From NCBI RefSeq assembly GCF_903645295.1, contig NZ_CAHJXM010000002.1, positions 658,001 through 722,000 on the forward strand: DNA of 64,000 bases, given 5' to 3'. The notes below the pieces were generated by a model, which was not told where the DNA came from, did not search any database, and was given only the letters and a program-made list of their open reading frames with translations. Shown here piece by piece: positions 18,239 to 27,783 of the stretch. Positions within the stretch are counted from its first letter, which is position 1. Each line of letters starts with the position of its first letter. A program made the translations under genes and the position numbers. The stretch comes from Bacillus sp. Marseille-Q1617 (GTDB lineage: Bacteria; Bacillota; Bacilli; Bacillales; Bacillaceae_B).

Positions 18239-18553
18239 ATGGAGACCAACAAGATATTATCAGCGCTTTGCTATTTTAGTATATTTTTTGCAGGATTTAT
18301 ATTTCCGATCATCGTTTATTTCATAACAGATAACCCGCATGTGAAGAAGGATGCCAAGGCGGCATTGATCTCTCACATCATACCATTGATTGCTATACCG
18401 CTTATCTTTGCAGGCATCTTTTTAGACATCGGCATTTTTGCCACGGGATCAGGAATTCCGGTCTTTTTCTTCCTGATGATCGGGTTGTTCATATTGATTA
18501 ATATCGTCATTGTCATTTGGAATGTGTACAAAGGAATCAAAGTACTTCTGTAA
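18239..18553 (+). CDS. yvlA: Small membrane protein, DUF4870-like (YvlA-like)
   Basis: About 104 residues with three membrane segments. The pattern LSALCYFSIFFAGFIFPIIVYFI followed by a charged loop (DNPHVKKDAKAAL) is typical of the DUF4870 family. Function unknown. Three ATGs compete (18230, 18233, 18239); only 18239 leaves room after AAGGAG (18224-18229). It precedes yvlB-yvlC-yvlD as yvlA does in B. subtilis, and the symbol rests on that position. Confidence 0.75.
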   Translation: METNKILSALCYFSIFFAGFIFPIIVYFITDNPHVKKDAKAALISHIIPLIAIPLIFAGIFLDIGIFATGSGIPVFFFLMIGLFILINIVIVIWNVYKGIKVLL

Positions 18554-18577
18554 TACTTAATGATAAGGGGATGAAGA

Positions 18578-19702
18578 ATGATGAATGAAGAACGCAAACG
18601 AATTCTCGATATGGTGGAAAAAGGGACGCTCACTGCCCAGGAAGCATTGACCTTACTTGAAGCCCTGGATAAGAAAACCGAACCAACAAAGGAAAAAGAG
18701 AAGGATTTCCTTGATGAGTTCGTGTCCATTTTCCAGGATGAGAAGAAGGGTGACACAAGCCAAGGTTACAAATCGGATAAAACGAAGGATAAACTTCTGG
18801 ATTTTATGAACACCGCTTTTTCTAAAATAAAGAACTTCGACTTCGATTTCCAATGGAATCAGTCGGTTGAAGTGTCGCATGTGTTCCAGCAGCCAAACAC
18901 GGCCTTCAAAAAAGTGGACATCGATGTGGCCAATGGGAAAGTGGAACTCATCCCGTGGGACGGCGAAGAGGTAAGGGTCGAGTGTCAGGCGAAGGTGTAC
19001 CGAACCGAAGACCGGGAAGAAGCCCGAAAGCAGTTCATGGAGAACACCTCTTTTGCAGTCGACGAAGAAACGCTCTATTTCTCCACCCAGCTGAAATGGA
19101 TGAAGGTGGATTCGAAGCTTTATATACCGAAGCATCAGTATGAAAAGGTATCGGTGCGTTTGTTTAACGGCGGTCTGAAAGCCGGCCATATCGACGCTGA
19201 AGATTTCCGGGCAAAATCGGCAAATGGAAAGATCCATATCGATCAACTGACAAGCAAAAAAGCAGAGGTCGAAACGTCAAACGGTGCCATCACGATTTTG
19301 AATGCAAAAGCAGAAAAGGTCGAAGCGGAATCCATCAACGGCAAAGTTCAGGTGGAAGGGGATATTCAGTATACGGATGCCCAATCCTTGAACGGAAATA
19401 TCGTCTGTGCCATCACCGGTGCAAAAGCCGATACCCTGCACGCTAAAACTGTAACAGGCAATGTCGACCTCTACGTACCTGGTACCATCAACATCGCAGG
19501 CGAAGCCAAATCAAATCTCGGCGGATTCAAGGTGGAACTGGAAGGGATCGATGTCATCGAGGAAAAAAATGAAGTCGTCCAAAAACATATCCGTTTTAAC
19601 CGCAAGACAGAGGCAGAAGAAAAACTGCATCTCTTTGCAGAAACAAAAACAGGTTCTGTCCTTATTAAAAAGGCAGAAGACAGGAATGTGTCCAGCGTGT
19701 AA
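18578..19702 (+). CDS. yvlB: DUF4097 envelope-stress protein YvlB
   Basis: A 374-residue protein. The N-terminal 35 residues (ILDMVEKGTLTAQEALTLLEAL) form the short helical YvlB/SHOCT-like segment. The C-terminal half (from about residue 95) is a repetitive beta-rich DUF4097 domain with recurring NG turns (VANGKVELIP, SANGKIHID, TSNGAITIL, SINGKVQVEG). No signal peptide. The yvl genes of B. subtilis are linked to cell-envelope stress; the molecular role is unknown. Confidence 0.88.
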   Translation: MMNEERKRILDMVEKGTLTAQEALTLLEALDKKTEPTKEKEKDFLDEFVSIFQDEKKGDTSQGYKSDKTKDKLLDFMNTAFSKIKNFDFDFQWNQSVEVSHVFQQPNTAFKKVDIDVANGKVELIPWDGEEVRVECQAKVYRTEDREEARKQFMENTSFAVDEETLYFSTQLKWMKVDSKLYIPKHQYEKVSVRLFNGGLKAGHIDAEDFRAKSANGKIHIDQLTSKKAEVETSNGAITILNAKAEKVEAESINGKVQVEGDIQYTDAQSLNGNIVCAITGAKADTLHAKTVTGNVDLYVPGTINIAGEAKSNLGGFKVELEGIDVIEEKNEVVQKHIRFNRKTEAEEKLHLFAETKTGSVLIKKAEDRNVSSV

Positions 19703-19899
19703 AGGTTATCCTCCATATCGTTTAATCTCGGTGTAGAAGGGAATAAAAATAGTAAAGTTGTCCATAGCGCTTTACCTTAAAAAGTGCTTCCGCCCGAGAT
19801 TCATCTTTTTGCGGAAACATCCATTCTTTCCTCATAAAAACAGCCGTGGAGAAGAATGTTAAGAAGGACAACGCATAAGATGAGAAGGAAGTGTAATCT

Positions 19900-20103
19900 A
19901 TGAGAAAACAATTAGTGCGCTCAAGGTCCAATCGTAAGTTCGCCGGTGTACTCGGCGGGTTATCCCGGTTTACAGGAATTGATGCGACCATTCTGCGAGT
20001 GATTTTCATTATTTTATTAATTCCCACGGGATTCTTTCCGCTGGTCGTCGTTTACGGCTTATTGGCCTTTGTGCTGCCGAATGAGGAGGAAGCCATCAAA
20101 TAA
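19900..20103 (+). CDS. yvlC: PspC-domain protein YvlC
   Basis: A 67-residue PspC-domain membrane protein: the motif LVRSRSNRKFAGVLGGLSRF leads into ATILRVIFIILLIPTG and a second hydrophobic segment. PspC-type proteins sense or relay membrane stress in other bacteria. It ends within 1 bp of yvlD, so the pair is coupled. The 197-bp gap before it holds no feature I can support. Confidence 0.9.
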   Translation: MRKQLVRSRSNRKFAGVLGGLSRFTGIDATILRVIFIILLIPTGFFPLVVVYGLLAFVLPNEEEAIK

Positions 20104-20459
20104 TGAGATGGATAGTTGGTATATTGATCAACGCAGTAATTTTTGTGGCATTGGCAGGATTTTTTGACGGATTCAATGTATCAGGTTTCGGAGCGGCGGT
20201 CATCGCAAGTTTTGTCTTATCGATACTGAACGTTTTGATCCGCCCGCTCCTGATCCTTTTGACCCTGCCGGTAACCATTCTGACACTCGGATTGTTCCTG
20301 TTCGTCATCAATGCGGTCACCTTGCTGCTGACAGACGGGATCATGGGTGATGCCTTCGAATTATCAGGTTTCGGAATGGCCTTTCTGGCATCGATCATCC
20401 TGTCCCTTGCCAATCTGATCATTCAAAAAGCTGTGTTAGAACCTAAAAATGAGAAATGA
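20103..20459 (+). CDS. yvlD: Phage-holin-4-superfamily membrane protein YvlD
   Basis: A 118-residue protein with four membrane segments and the family pattern VLSILNVLIRPLLILLTLPV. These proteins are common chromosomal genes, not phage remnants, despite the family name. Last gene of the yvl operon. Confidence 0.9.
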   Translation: MRWIVGILINAVIFVALAGFFDGFNVSGFGAAVIASFVLSILNVLIRPLLILLTLPVTILTLGLFLFVINAVTLLLTDGIMGDAFELSGFGMAFLASIILSLANLIIQKAVLEPKNEK

Positions 20460-20460
20460 A

Positions 20461-20488
20461 CTCCGGCCGCTTAAGCCGGGGTTTTTTC
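20461..20488 (+). terminator. Terminator after yvlD
   Basis: CTCCGGC-CGCTTAA-GCCGGGG followed by TTTTTTC. Confidence 0.88.
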
Positions 20489-20503
20489 TTTTGTGATGAA
20501 ATT

Positions 20504-20555
20504 AAAAGAGGATTTCCTCCTCTTGAACTAGAAATAGTTGGAAACAGAGGAGGAG
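20504..20555 (+). promoter_or_regulatory. Leader with alternative anti-Shine-Dalgarno pairing
   Basis: TCCTCCTCT (20515-20523) can pair perfectly with AGAGGAGGA (20546-20554), the ribosome site of the gene at 20562, or alternatively with the upstream AAAAGAGGA (20504-20512). The two pairings exclude each other, the layout of a simple translational switch. Confidence 0.45.
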
Positions 20556-20561
20556 TCATAA

Positions 20562-21215
20562 ATGAACGTAACATCATCGAGTATCAGAGGTTTCAAAAAC
20601 ATTGAAGTGCATTATCGTTTAATAAGTACATCCGGGAATCCAAAAGGTTTAGCTATTTTCTTCCCTGGAATGGGATACACCGTGATGGGCCCGCTCCTGC
20701 ACTACCCGACCGGCATGTTTCTCAATGAAGAATGGGATGTGCTGCAAATAAATTATCAATACGATTCAGCCGAAATAAAAGAGATGACAGACGAAGAATT
20801 TGATGAAATGATGGTGTGTGATTGTAAAAATGTGATTGATGCCGTACTTGAGTCCGCCGCTTACGAATCATTTTTCCTGGTCGCAAAATCAGTTGGAACC
20901 ATCCCGATGAGCGCCGAACTCCAACGAACATCCTTCAAGGGCGCCCGCATCATCTGGCTCACCCCGCTCTTAAAAGAGAAAGCCGTCCATGAAACGATGA
21001 TGAAAAGCAGACAAAAAGCAATCTCCTTCATCGGAGACCGCGACCATCACTACCATGAAGAAAGATTCAACGAACTAAACACCAATCCCAACCTCCAGCT
21101 CCACCTCATCCCCGGCGCCAACCACAGCCTCGAACAGGATTTCAGAGCATTGGAATCAATTGACATCCACAAGAAAATAATGGAGGATATCGAAGCATTC
21201 ATCAAAGAAGCATAG
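20562..21215 (+). CDS. Alpha/beta-hydrolase-like protein
   Basis: A 217-residue protein with remnants of the alpha/beta hydrolase fold: FFPGMGYTVMGPL near the N-terminus, a nucleophile elbow-like AKSVGT, an Asp in GDRDHHYH and a His in PGANHSLE. The elbow lacks the usual GxSxG (it reads AKSVG). It has a strong AGGAGG site subject to the leader pairing described above. It lies between yvlD and hprK, a place where B. subtilis has no such gene as far as I recall. Function unknown. Confidence 0.75.
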   Translation: MNVTSSSIRGFKNIEVHYRLISTSGNPKGLAIFFPGMGYTVMGPLLHYPTGMFLNEEWDVLQINYQYDSAEIKEMTDEEFDEMMVCDCKNVIDAVLESAAYESFFLVAKSVGTIPMSAELQRTSFKGARIIWLTPLLKEKAVHETMMKSRQKAISFIGDRDHHYHEERFNELNTNPNLQLHLIPGANHSLEQDFRALESIDIHKKIMEDIEAFIKEA

Positions 21216-21273
21216 CCCCGGGCTGTGTTTCTTTTACTTTTTTACCTATGAAGATGGCCCAAACGCTTAATAA

Positions 21274-21362
21274 GGAAAAGCGAAGCTGGGGAGACCCCGC
21301 AGGCAAAGCCGAGGAGGCTCCACTCTCGCCCGGGGAAAGCGAAGTCTTGCACGGAAATCAAA
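21274..21362 (+). repeat. Structured repeat, copy 3 (5' part missing)
   Basis: Retains the 3' two thirds: GGGGAGACCCCGCAGGCAAAGC, CGAGGAGGCTCC and CGAAGTCTTGCACGGAAATCAA. The 5' outer arm and the CTCCTGCGGG block are absent, so the outer stem cannot form. It lies upstream of hprK. Confidence 0.8.
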
Positions 21363-21516
21363 AGCGGTATCACACTAGATTCTATATAGAAAGCAGGGAC
21401 ATCTTCCATAACAACTGATGCGCTTGCGCTTTTCCTCATAATTGCTAAAATAGGTAAGAGTACAAAAGATTCGAAGAACGAACGATTCTGATAGACAATC
21501 GAAGGAGGAGCTTGCT

Positions 21517-22452
21517 TTGGCAAAGGTTCGATCGAAAGATATACTGGAAAAATTCAACTTGGAACTTGTAGGCGGAGAAGAAGGATTACATAGACCGATC
21601 ACCACAAGTGATATATCACGCCCAGGACTGGAAATGGCAGGCTATTTTAACTATTATCCAGCAGAAAGGGTTCAACTGCTTGGAAAGACGGAGCTATCAT
21701 TCCTGGAACTGCTGGATGTAACGGAACGCAAGCGGAGAATGGAAGCCCTGTGCACGGATATCACGCCGGGCATCATCATCTCCCGCGACCTGGAAATCCC
21801 GGATGAACTGGTGGAAGCGGCAAACCGCACTGCCGTTCCGGTCATGAGATCCTCGATGAAAACAACCCGTTTTTCCTCCAGGCTGACCAACTATCTGGAA
21901 AGTAAGCTCGCTCCTACAACAGCGGTCCACGGCGTGCTTGTGGATATTTATGGAGTGGGGGTGCTCATCACAGGTAAGAGCGGCGTCGGTAAAAGTGAAA
22001 CCGCACTGGAACTTGTGAAGCGCGGCCATCGCCTTGTGGCGGATGACTGTGTTGAAATCCGCCAGGAAGATACGGATACTCTGGTCGGCACCTCACCGGA
22101 ACTCATCGAGCATCTGCTTGAAATCCGCGGTGTCGGCATCATCAACGTGATGACCCTGTTCGGTGCCGGGGCTGTGCGAAACTATAAGCGCATCACTCTT
22201 TGCATCAATCTCGAGATTTGGGATAAAACGAAGCAATATGACCGCCTGGGTCTTGAAGAAGAAAAAATGAGAATCATTGATACTGATATTACGAAGATGA
22301 CGATCCCGGTTCGCCCCGGACGGAACTTGGCGGTCATCATCGAAGTGGCAGCGATGAACTTCCGTCTGAAGCGAATGGGTGTCAACGCAGCCGAGCAGTT
22401 TACGAATCGCCTCTCTGATGTCATTGAAGACGGCGTAAACGAAGATATTTAA
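21517..22452 (+). CDS. hprK: HPr(Ser) kinase/phosphorylase
   Basis: Bifunctional enzyme that phosphorylates or dephosphorylates Ser46 of HPr and Crh, the central signal of carbon catabolite repression. Seen: P-loop [10 protein letters not shown], the HprK signature [11 protein letters not shown], and near identity in feel to B. subtilis HprK (311 residues). The start is TTG, as in B. subtilis, after GAAGGAGGAG. First gene of hprK-lgt-yvoD-ppaX-yvoF. One of its substrates, Crh, is encoded at 42802. Confidence 0.97.
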   Translation: MAKVRSKDILEKFNLELVGGEEGLHRPITTSDISRPGLEMAGYFNYYPAERVQLLGKTELSFLELLDVTERKRRMEALCTDITPGIIISRDLEIPDELVEAANRTAVPVMRSSMKTTRFSSRLTNYLESKLAPTTAVHGVLVDIYGVGVLITGKSGVGKSETALELVKRGHRLVADDCVEIRQEDTDTLVGTSPELIEHLLEIRGVGIINVMTLFGAGAVRNYKRITLCINLEIWDKTKQYDRLGLEEEKMRIIDTDITKMTIPVRPGRNLAVIIEVAAMNFRLKRMGVNAAEQFTNRLSDVIEDGVNEDI

Positions 22453-22490
22453 GCAGAATCCATTTTAATTCATTCAGAAGGAGCGAAACA

Positions 22491-23327
22491 ATGAACCAAT
22501 CGATAATACCAATCGATCCGATCGCATTTCAGCTCGGGCCGTTGCAGGTACACTGGTACGGCGTCATCATCGGAGTTGGAATTGCACTCGGATTATATTT
22601 AGCGATATCGGAAAGCAAGCGTCTCGGGCTTCACCCCGATACGTTTGTCGATTTACTCGTTTGGGCGATCCCGATCGCCATCCTTTCGGCAAGGGCGTAC
22701 TACGTTATATTCGAATGGGATTACTACTCCCAGAACCCGGGAGATATCATCAAAGTGTGGAATGGCGGTATCGCGATTCATGGAGCATTGATCGGATCCG
22801 TGATCACCGCGCTTGTTTTTGCCAAAATTAAAGGAATTTCCTTCTGGAAGCTTGCTGACATTGCGGCACCGAGCATCATCCTTGGCCAGGCGATCGGCCG
22901 CTGGGGGAACTTCATGAACCAGGAAGCCCACGGGGGAGAAGTGACGCGTGCCTTCTTGGAAAATCTTTATCTTCCGCAGTTCATCATTGATCAAATGTAC
23001 ATAAATGGGACTTATTATCACCCTACGTTCCTGTATGAATCACTGTGGAATTTCGCGGGTTTTGTACTTCTCCTCGTCTTAAGAAGAAAAGTGAACCTGC
23101 GCCGCGGGGAATTGTTCCTTTCCTATGTGATCTGGTATTCGATCGGCCGTTTCTTCGTGGAAGGAATGAGGACGGACAGCCTGATGCTGACGGAATTCTT
23201 ACGGATTGCACAAGTCATCTCGCTTGTTCTGATCGTGGTGGCGGCTGCGCTTATCATTTATAGAAGAAAGTCTGGTATGGCACGGCATGCCTATAGCGAC
23301 AAAAGCAATGAAGAAGTGAATATGTAA
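22491..23327 (+). CDS. lgt: Prolipoprotein diacylglyceryl transferase
   Basis: Membrane enzyme that moves diacylglyceryl from phosphatidylglycerol to the lipobox cysteine of prolipoproteins (here for example MetQ and the lipoprotein at 1-600). Seven membrane segments; signature [14 protein letters not shown] and HPTFLYES. Length 278 is normal. AGAAGGAG ribosome site. Confidence 0.97.
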   Translation: MNQSIIPIDPIAFQLGPLQVHWYGVIIGVGIALGLYLAISESKRLGLHPDTFVDLLVWAIPIAILSARAYYVIFEWDYYSQNPGDIIKVWNGGIAIHGALIGSVITALVFAKIKGISFWKLADIAAPSIILGQAIGRWGNFMNQEAHGGEVTRAFLENLYLPQFIIDQMYINGTYYHPTFLYESLWNFAGFVLLLVLRRKVNLRRGELFLSYVIWYSIGRFFVEGMRTDSLMLTEFLRIAQVISLVLIVVAAALIIYRRKSGMARHAYSDKSNEEVNM

Positions 23328-23435
23328 ACAAAAGCTGAAGTGAGTGCGCAATGAAATCGGCACAGCAGCTCCAGTTCTTCTGAAAAATCGGCATAAAACA
23401 TTTAAAGAGACAAAAGGATAAGGGGAGAAGAGAGA

Positions 23436-24401
23436 ATGTGGATGTCATCGATAAAACATGGCGGCCTGACAGGTTTAAAGACAACATGGTCCCTTGGGAA
23501 AGTCATTTTTCCCATTACATTGATTGTATTTGTACTGCAATACACGCCCGTCCTGCCTTGGGTGATGGAAAAAATATCGCCCTTCATGAAGCTGATCGGC
23601 CTATCGGGTGACGCCGCCATTCCTCTGGTCCTCGGTAATTTCCTGAACCTGTACGCAGGGATAGCGGGTATCCTGTCGCTGGATTTGACCGTCAAGGAAG
23701 TCTTTATCATTGCGGTCATGCTGTCGTTTTCGCATAATCTGTTGATCGAATCGACGGTCGCCGCCAAAGTCGGCGTGAAAATCTGGCTGATTGTCACAGT
23801 GCGGATTGGACTCGCCCTCATCTCGGCAGTCGTCATCAACCTGTTATGGAAGGGCGGATCCGAGATGGCCCAATATGGCATGATGCCCCCGCAGCAGGCA
23901 GAGCCTGAGGGATGGGGAGAAATCCTTTTACTCGGTCTTGAAAAAGCGGGTTATGGTGTGCTTCAGCTGGCGCTGATCGTCATCCCGCTCATGGTCATCA
24001 TCCAGATCATGAAAGACCTTGGATGGATGGAAGTCTTTTCACGCTGGCTCGCACCTGCGACACGTGCGCTCGGGATGAATGCCAACACGTCGACGACGAT
24101 GGTGGCGGGACTCGTGATCGGCCTTGCCTATGGAGCCGGGGTCATGATCCAGGCGGTAAAAGAAGACGGCGTAAGCAAGAAGGACGTCACGATTGCCTTC
24201 ATCTTCCTCGTTTCCTGCCACGCTGTCGTCGAGGATACGCTGATCTTCATTCCGCTTGGCATCCCGGTACTGCCGCTCCTGATCATCCGCCTTGTCACGG
24301 CGATTGTGTTGACGATGGTCGTTGCGTATTTCTGGAACCGCGCTGATGCAAAAAAAGAAAGGAAGAATCACTATGAGCAAAATTACAACAGTATTGTTTG
24401 A
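23436..24401 (+). CDS. yvoD: Nucleoside-recognition (gate) domain membrane protein
   Basis: A 321-residue polytopic membrane protein with two Gate/nucleoside recognition domains related to the spore maturation proteins SpmA/SpmB and the FeoB core. Motifs: [13 protein letters not shown] in the first half, [14 protein letters not shown] in the second. Transported substrate unknown. It is the B. subtilis yvoD position between lgt and ppaX, and its 3' end overlaps ppaX by 29 bp. Confidence 0.85.
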   Translation: MWMSSIKHGGLTGLKTTWSLGKVIFPITLIVFVLQYTPVLPWVMEKISPFMKLIGLSGDAAIPLVLGNFLNLYAGIAGILSLDLTVKEVFIIAVMLSFSHNLLIESTVAAKVGVKIWLIVTVRIGLALISAVVINLLWKGGSEMAQYGMMPPQQAEPEGWGEILLLGLEKAGYGVLQLALIVIPLMVIIQIMKDLGWMEVFSRWLAPATRALGMNANTSTTMVAGLVIGLAYGAGVMIQAVKEDGVSKKDVTIAFIFLVSCHAVVEDTLIFIPLGIPVLPLLIIRLVTAIVLTMVVAYFWNRADAKKERKNHYEQNYNSIV

Positions 24402-25023
24402 CCTGGACGGAACACTGATCAACACAAATGATCTGATTATCTCTTCCTTCCTTCACACTCTGAATCATTACTATCCAGACCAGTACACCGAAAGAGATGT
24501 GCTGCCATTCATGGGTCCTCCATTAGAGGAGTCCTTTGGGGGACTGAACCCGGATAAAGTCGATGAAATGTGTGCCCATTACCGTGCATACAACCACGAG
24601 CACCATGACGATCTTGTCACCGAGTTTGAAGGTGTCTACGAAACCGTTGAAGCGCTGTACAAACAAGGCTATAAGCTCGCGATTGTATCGACGAAAGTGC
24701 GGGAAGTCGTCCTGAAAGGGCTTGATCTGATGAACCTGCGCCAGTTTTTCGATGTGGTGATCACACTCGATGAAGTGGAAAACGCGAAGCCTCATCCAGA
24801 GCCAATCGAGAAAGCGCTGATTGAATTAGGTGCTACACCCGGGGAAGCGATCATGGTCGGGGACAACCACCATGACATCCTGGCAGGAAAAAATGCGGGA
24901 GTCCTCTCGGCAGGTGTCGCATGGAGCGCCAAAGGCCGAGAGCATCTTGCCCATTATGAACCTGACTTCATGCTTGAAACGATGCCTGACCTATTAAAGG
25001 TGGTCGGAGTGCCGACAGCATGA
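24373..25023 (+). CDS. ppaX: Pyrophosphatase PpaX
   Basis: HAD-family hydrolase that removes the pyrophosphate made when HPr(Ser-P) is dephosphorylated by HprK. Seen: nucleophile motif [10 protein letters not shown], motif II STK, motif III KPHPEP, motif [14 protein letters not shown] 24373 is preferred over the longer frame from 24322 because GAAAGGAAG precedes it and the protein is then 216 residues, the family length. Confidence 0.95.
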   Translation: MSKITTVLFDLDGTLINTNDLIISSFLHTLNHYYPDQYTERDVLPFMGPPLEESFGGLNPDKVDEMCAHYRAYNHEHHDDLVTEFEGVYETVEALYKQGYKLAIVSTKVREVVLKGLDLMNLRQFFDVVITLDEVENAKPHPEPIEKALIELGATPGEAIMVGDNHHDILAGKNAGVLSAGVAWSAKGREHLAHYEPDFMLETMPDLLKVVGVPTA

Positions 25024-25559
25024 GAAGAACGACACGCTACCCGGTAACAGGAGGCAATTCACTCTGGCATGTCTATAAAACCGTCCCGTTCTTGAAAGTC
25101 GTCAAAAACTTCATCGTCATCCAGGCAGCGCGCTACACCCCGTTCCTCGGAATGAAGAACTGGCTGTACAAAACGTTCCTGAGAATGAACATCGGCGACC
25201 AGACATCCTTCGCCCTCATGGTCATGCTCGACGTCATGTTCCCTGAAAAAATCAGTGTCGGCAGGAACACCGTCATCGGTTACAACACCACGATCCTTGC
25301 ACACGAGTATTTGATCAAAGAGTACCGCCTGGGTGAAGTGGAAATCGGTTCGGAAGTCATGATCGGTGCGAATACGACGATCTTGCCGGGAGTGAAAATA
25401 GGCGACGGAGCAATCGTATCGGCCGGCACCCTTGTCCATAAGGACGTGCCTGCGGGAGCATTCGTCGGCGGAAATCCCATGCGTGTCATCTACACCAAAG
25501 AACAGCTGGCAGAGCGGTGGAAGGACGATGAGATTTACGGATTGAAAATGAAGGAATAA
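25020..25559 (+). CDS. yvoF: Hexapeptide-repeat acetyltransferase YvoF
   Basis: A 179-residue left-handed beta-helix acyltransferase of the LacA/maltose acetyltransferase type. Hexapeptide turns are seen in [15 protein letters not shown] and [24 protein letters not shown], closing with VGGNPMRVI. The acceptor is unknown. ATGA overlap with ppaX; last gene of the hprK operon. Confidence 0.9.
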   Translation: MRRTTRYPVTGGNSLWHVYKTVPFLKVVKNFIVIQAARYTPFLGMKNWLYKTFLRMNIGDQTSFALMVMLDVMFPEKISVGRNTVIGYNTTILAHEYLIKEYRLGEVEIGSEVMIGANTTILPGVKIGDGAIVSAGTLVHKDVPAGAFVGGNPMRVIYTKEQLAERWKDDEIYGLKMKE

Positions 25560-25617
25560 GTGAATCCTTCATTTTAGTTCGCATACAGCTCCACCCTCGT
25601 ACCACCTGGATAACAGT

Positions 25618-25667
25618 AAAAAAGTGATCCCTCTGTATGCTGGGTAGCATAAAGGGATCACTTTTTA
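25618..25667. terminator. Bidirectional terminator after yvoF
   Basis: AAAAAGTGATCCCT..ATGC/GCAT..AGGGATCACTTTTT gives a long stem with T runs on both strands. It serves yvoF on + and could stop minus-strand reading as well. Confidence 0.85.
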
Positions 25668-25705
25668 TATGTCTAAGGCGATTCCACTCATAGGATTACC
25701 CGCAA

Positions 25706-25915
25706 CTAGCCAAACGCATTGATAATAGCCATGCCGCTGGGGGCAGTTAACGGTCCGATGTTGAGTTGTCCAATACGGACGGGAGATTCAGGTGTGGAAA
25801 CATCATACATTTCTATCATATCCTCCAAGTAATTGGATCCATAAAGAGTGGTTGTATCATAAGGGGAAGAATGATTTTCATCGAAAATAAAAAGCTGCCA
25901 TCGGATGCACGGAAA
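25706..25915 (-). pseudogene. Remnant of a repeat-containing surface-type protein
   Basis: On the minus strand a frame of about 70 codons without a start reads protein-like sequence (SNYLEDMIEMYDVSTPESPV, then RIGQLNIGPLTAPSGMAI) and ends at TAG (25706-25708). The YDVSTPESPVRIG pattern resembles LVIVD-type propeller repeats of surface proteins. The upstream part is missing: the frame breaks where an 18-nt piece of the structured repeat begins. I see no promoter. Nothing else was recognised in 25668-26014. Confidence 0.5.
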
Positions 25916-25923
25916 TCAAAAGC
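25906..25923 (+). repeat. 3' fragment of the structured repeat
   Basis: TGCACGGAAATCAAAAGC is identical to the 3' end of copy 3 (21349 onward). It lies exactly at the broken 5' end of the pseudogene. Confidence 0.65.
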
Positions 25924-26014
25924 TATATATAAGGCCATTCCAATAAATTAGCTATTCCCCCTCCCCTCAATCTGTTATAAAGTAAGAACAGAGACAAACT
26001 GGGGGGCATGTGAT

Positions 26015-27187
26015 ATGAATTGGAATGATTGCATCGAAAGAACAAACACGCACTCTGTCAAATGGTCGTTTCCTGAAGAAGACGTCATACCGATGTGTAT
26101 TGCCGACATGGATTTTCAGGTGGCGCCGGCCATCGCGGAGGCACTCAATCAAAAAGCCAGTCATGGTATTTATGGATATACAACGTTCAGCGGCCGTTAT
26201 TTTGATGCCATCGTGTCATGGTGGAAAAAGCGGTTCGATATGGAGATAGAAAAAGATTGGATCTGCTTCAGTCCGGGGATCATACCGGGGATAAACGTAT
26301 TGCTTTCTGTACTGACAGAACCGGGTGACGGCGTCATCATCCAGGATCCCGTCTATTATCCTTTTTACAGTACGATTGAAAACCACGGCTGTTCAGTCAT
26401 AAAAAATACTTTAGTGTACAATGACGGTATCTACTCAATTGATTTTGACGATCTGGAAGAAAGGGCCCGTCAACCTGAGACAAAGCTGCTTATTCTCTGC
26501 AGCCCGCATAACCCTGTCGGGAGAGTGTGGACACATGAAGAATTGAAGCGGATAGGCGAGATAGCCAAACGGAATGATCTATGGATCATCTCGGATGAGA
26601 TGCATGGGGACCTTGTCTACGGAGGTCATGAACACCTGCCTCTTTTTCAAGCGGATGAAAGCTTGAGAGCGAACAGCATCCTTTGTGCAGCACCGAGTAA
26701 GACGTTTAATATCGCCGGTCTTCAAACATCCATTCTACTTATTCCGAACAAGGACCTCAGGGAAAAGTATAATGAAAAGCTGACAGGCTTAGGCCTCATG
26801 AGACCGAATGTGTTCGGAATCGAAGGGACGATTGCAGCCTATGAGGAAGGCGAGCCTTGGTTAAATGAGCTGCTGATGGTACTTGAAGATAACAAGCAGT
26901 ACGTCCTCAATTATTTGGACCAGCACCTGCCGGAGTTGAAAGCCATCGTGCCGCAGGCAACTCATCTGATCTGGATCGACTGCAGCGAGTTGGGAATGGC
27001 GGGTGAGGAACTTTGCATGTTCTTCCTGGAAAAAGCCCGGGTCAAATTCGACGAAGGCTTCAAGTTCGGAGGAAGCGGTCAATCGTTTGTACGAATGAAT
27101 ATCGCCTGTCCGAAAGAGCGGATTGATATGGCGCTCAGAAGGATGAACCATGCTGTATTGGAGCATCGGATGGAACAGCAATCATGA
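26015..27187 (+). CDS. patB: PatB/MalY-type C-S lyase (PLP aminotransferase fold)
   Basis: A 390-residue fold-type I PLP enzyme. Motifs: CIADMDFQVAPAI and GYTTFSGRYFDAIVSWW at the N-terminus typical of MalY/PatB, SPHNPVGRVW, DEMHGDLVYGGHEH, and the PLP lysine in APSKTFNIAGLQ. The family cleaves cystathionine and cysteine conjugates (beta-lyase). It stands alone, with a G-rich ribosome site. The exact substrate is not shown; plain aminotransferase activity is less likely given the MalY-type N-terminus. Confidence 0.85.
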   Translation: MNWNDCIERTNTHSVKWSFPEEDVIPMCIADMDFQVAPAIAEALNQKASHGIYGYTTFSGRYFDAIVSWWKKRFDMEIEKDWICFSPGIIPGINVLLSVLTEPGDGVIIQDPVYYPFYSTIENHGCSVIKNTLVYNDGIYSIDFDDLEERARQPETKLLILCSPHNPVGRVWTHEELKRIGEIAKRNDLWIISDEMHGDLVYGGHEHLPLFQADESLRANSILCAAPSKTFNIAGLQTSILLIPNKDLREKYNEKLTGLGLMRPNVFGIEGTIAAYEEGEPWLNELLMVLEDNKQYVLNYLDQHLPELKAIVPQATHLIWIDCSELGMAGEELCMFFLEKARVKFDEGFKFGGSGQSFVRMNIACPKERIDMALRRMNHAVLEHRMEQQS

Positions 27188-27410
27188 AATGATCTTTCCA
27201 CATGAAGGCAGAGTATGAATTGGATTGAAAACTGATAAATAGGGGAAAAGGCAAAGATAGATTGAGAAGATCTGTTTTTGTCTTTTTTTATTAAAAAGAT
27301 GGGTAGTTCGTTCATAATTGATTTGAAAAGGACAAATCAGGATCATTTTCATTAGCGGGGGACTGATTAACCGGGGTGTGTGTGGGATTTTTTTGGGCGG
27401 CATTAATAAA

Positions 27411-27530
27411 ATTGCACCGGTTTTCCAGGAATTGCGCCAGAAAAAAATTAATTGCGCCGCTTTTAGACTTATTGCGCAAGAATCTCATTTATTGCGCAGA
27501 TTGTCGAAAAATCGCAACAGGCACGTACTC
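27411..27530 (+). repeat. Phased tract B (ATTGCGC every 20 nt)
   Basis: ATTGC(A/G)C starts at 27411, 27431, 27451, 27471 and 27491, with ATCGCAA at 27511: a period of exactly 20 nt for six units, with different AT-rich filler in each. One further unit of the same make (ATTGCGCC..GTCGAAAAATC) stands alone at 34476. Nothing else was recognised between 27188 and 27783; no T-box or other attenuator was found before hisZ. Confidence 0.85.
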
Positions 27531-27783
27531 ACGTACACACCCATCACTCCCCTGTTGAATTTTCTCTCGCCCATAAACACCCAGCCTTCCTCCCCGAAGC
27601 ATTCACCCGCCAAAAAATTCCCCGATAACGGTTGACGAATAAAACAAGAAAAGCTAAACTAACTAATAACTTTATTTTATTAGCACATTAGCGAACTAAA
27701 GGATTTCGGAATAATCAACTATTAGTAATCCCTCTACCATAGGGGAAAATAAATCAATATTCAATCTGCCAAAGGTGGTTCTT

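Noticed and set aside
20103..20459. Prophage holin
   Set aside because: Phage_holin_4 superfamily by sequence, but it lies in the conserved yvl operon with no phage genes nearby.
25590..25680. T-box leader on the minus strand (CCAGGTGGTACGAGGGTGG)
   Set aside because: Resembles the T-box antiterminator bulge, but it lies after, not before, the terminator on that strand, with no specifier stem or downstream gene.
27411..27530. CRISPR array
   Set aside because: The repeating word is only 7 nt with 13-nt filler, units are degenerate, and no cas gene is present.
27600..27783. Histidine T-box or attenuator before hisZ
   Set aside because: No T-box consensus and no histidine-rich leader peptide were found.
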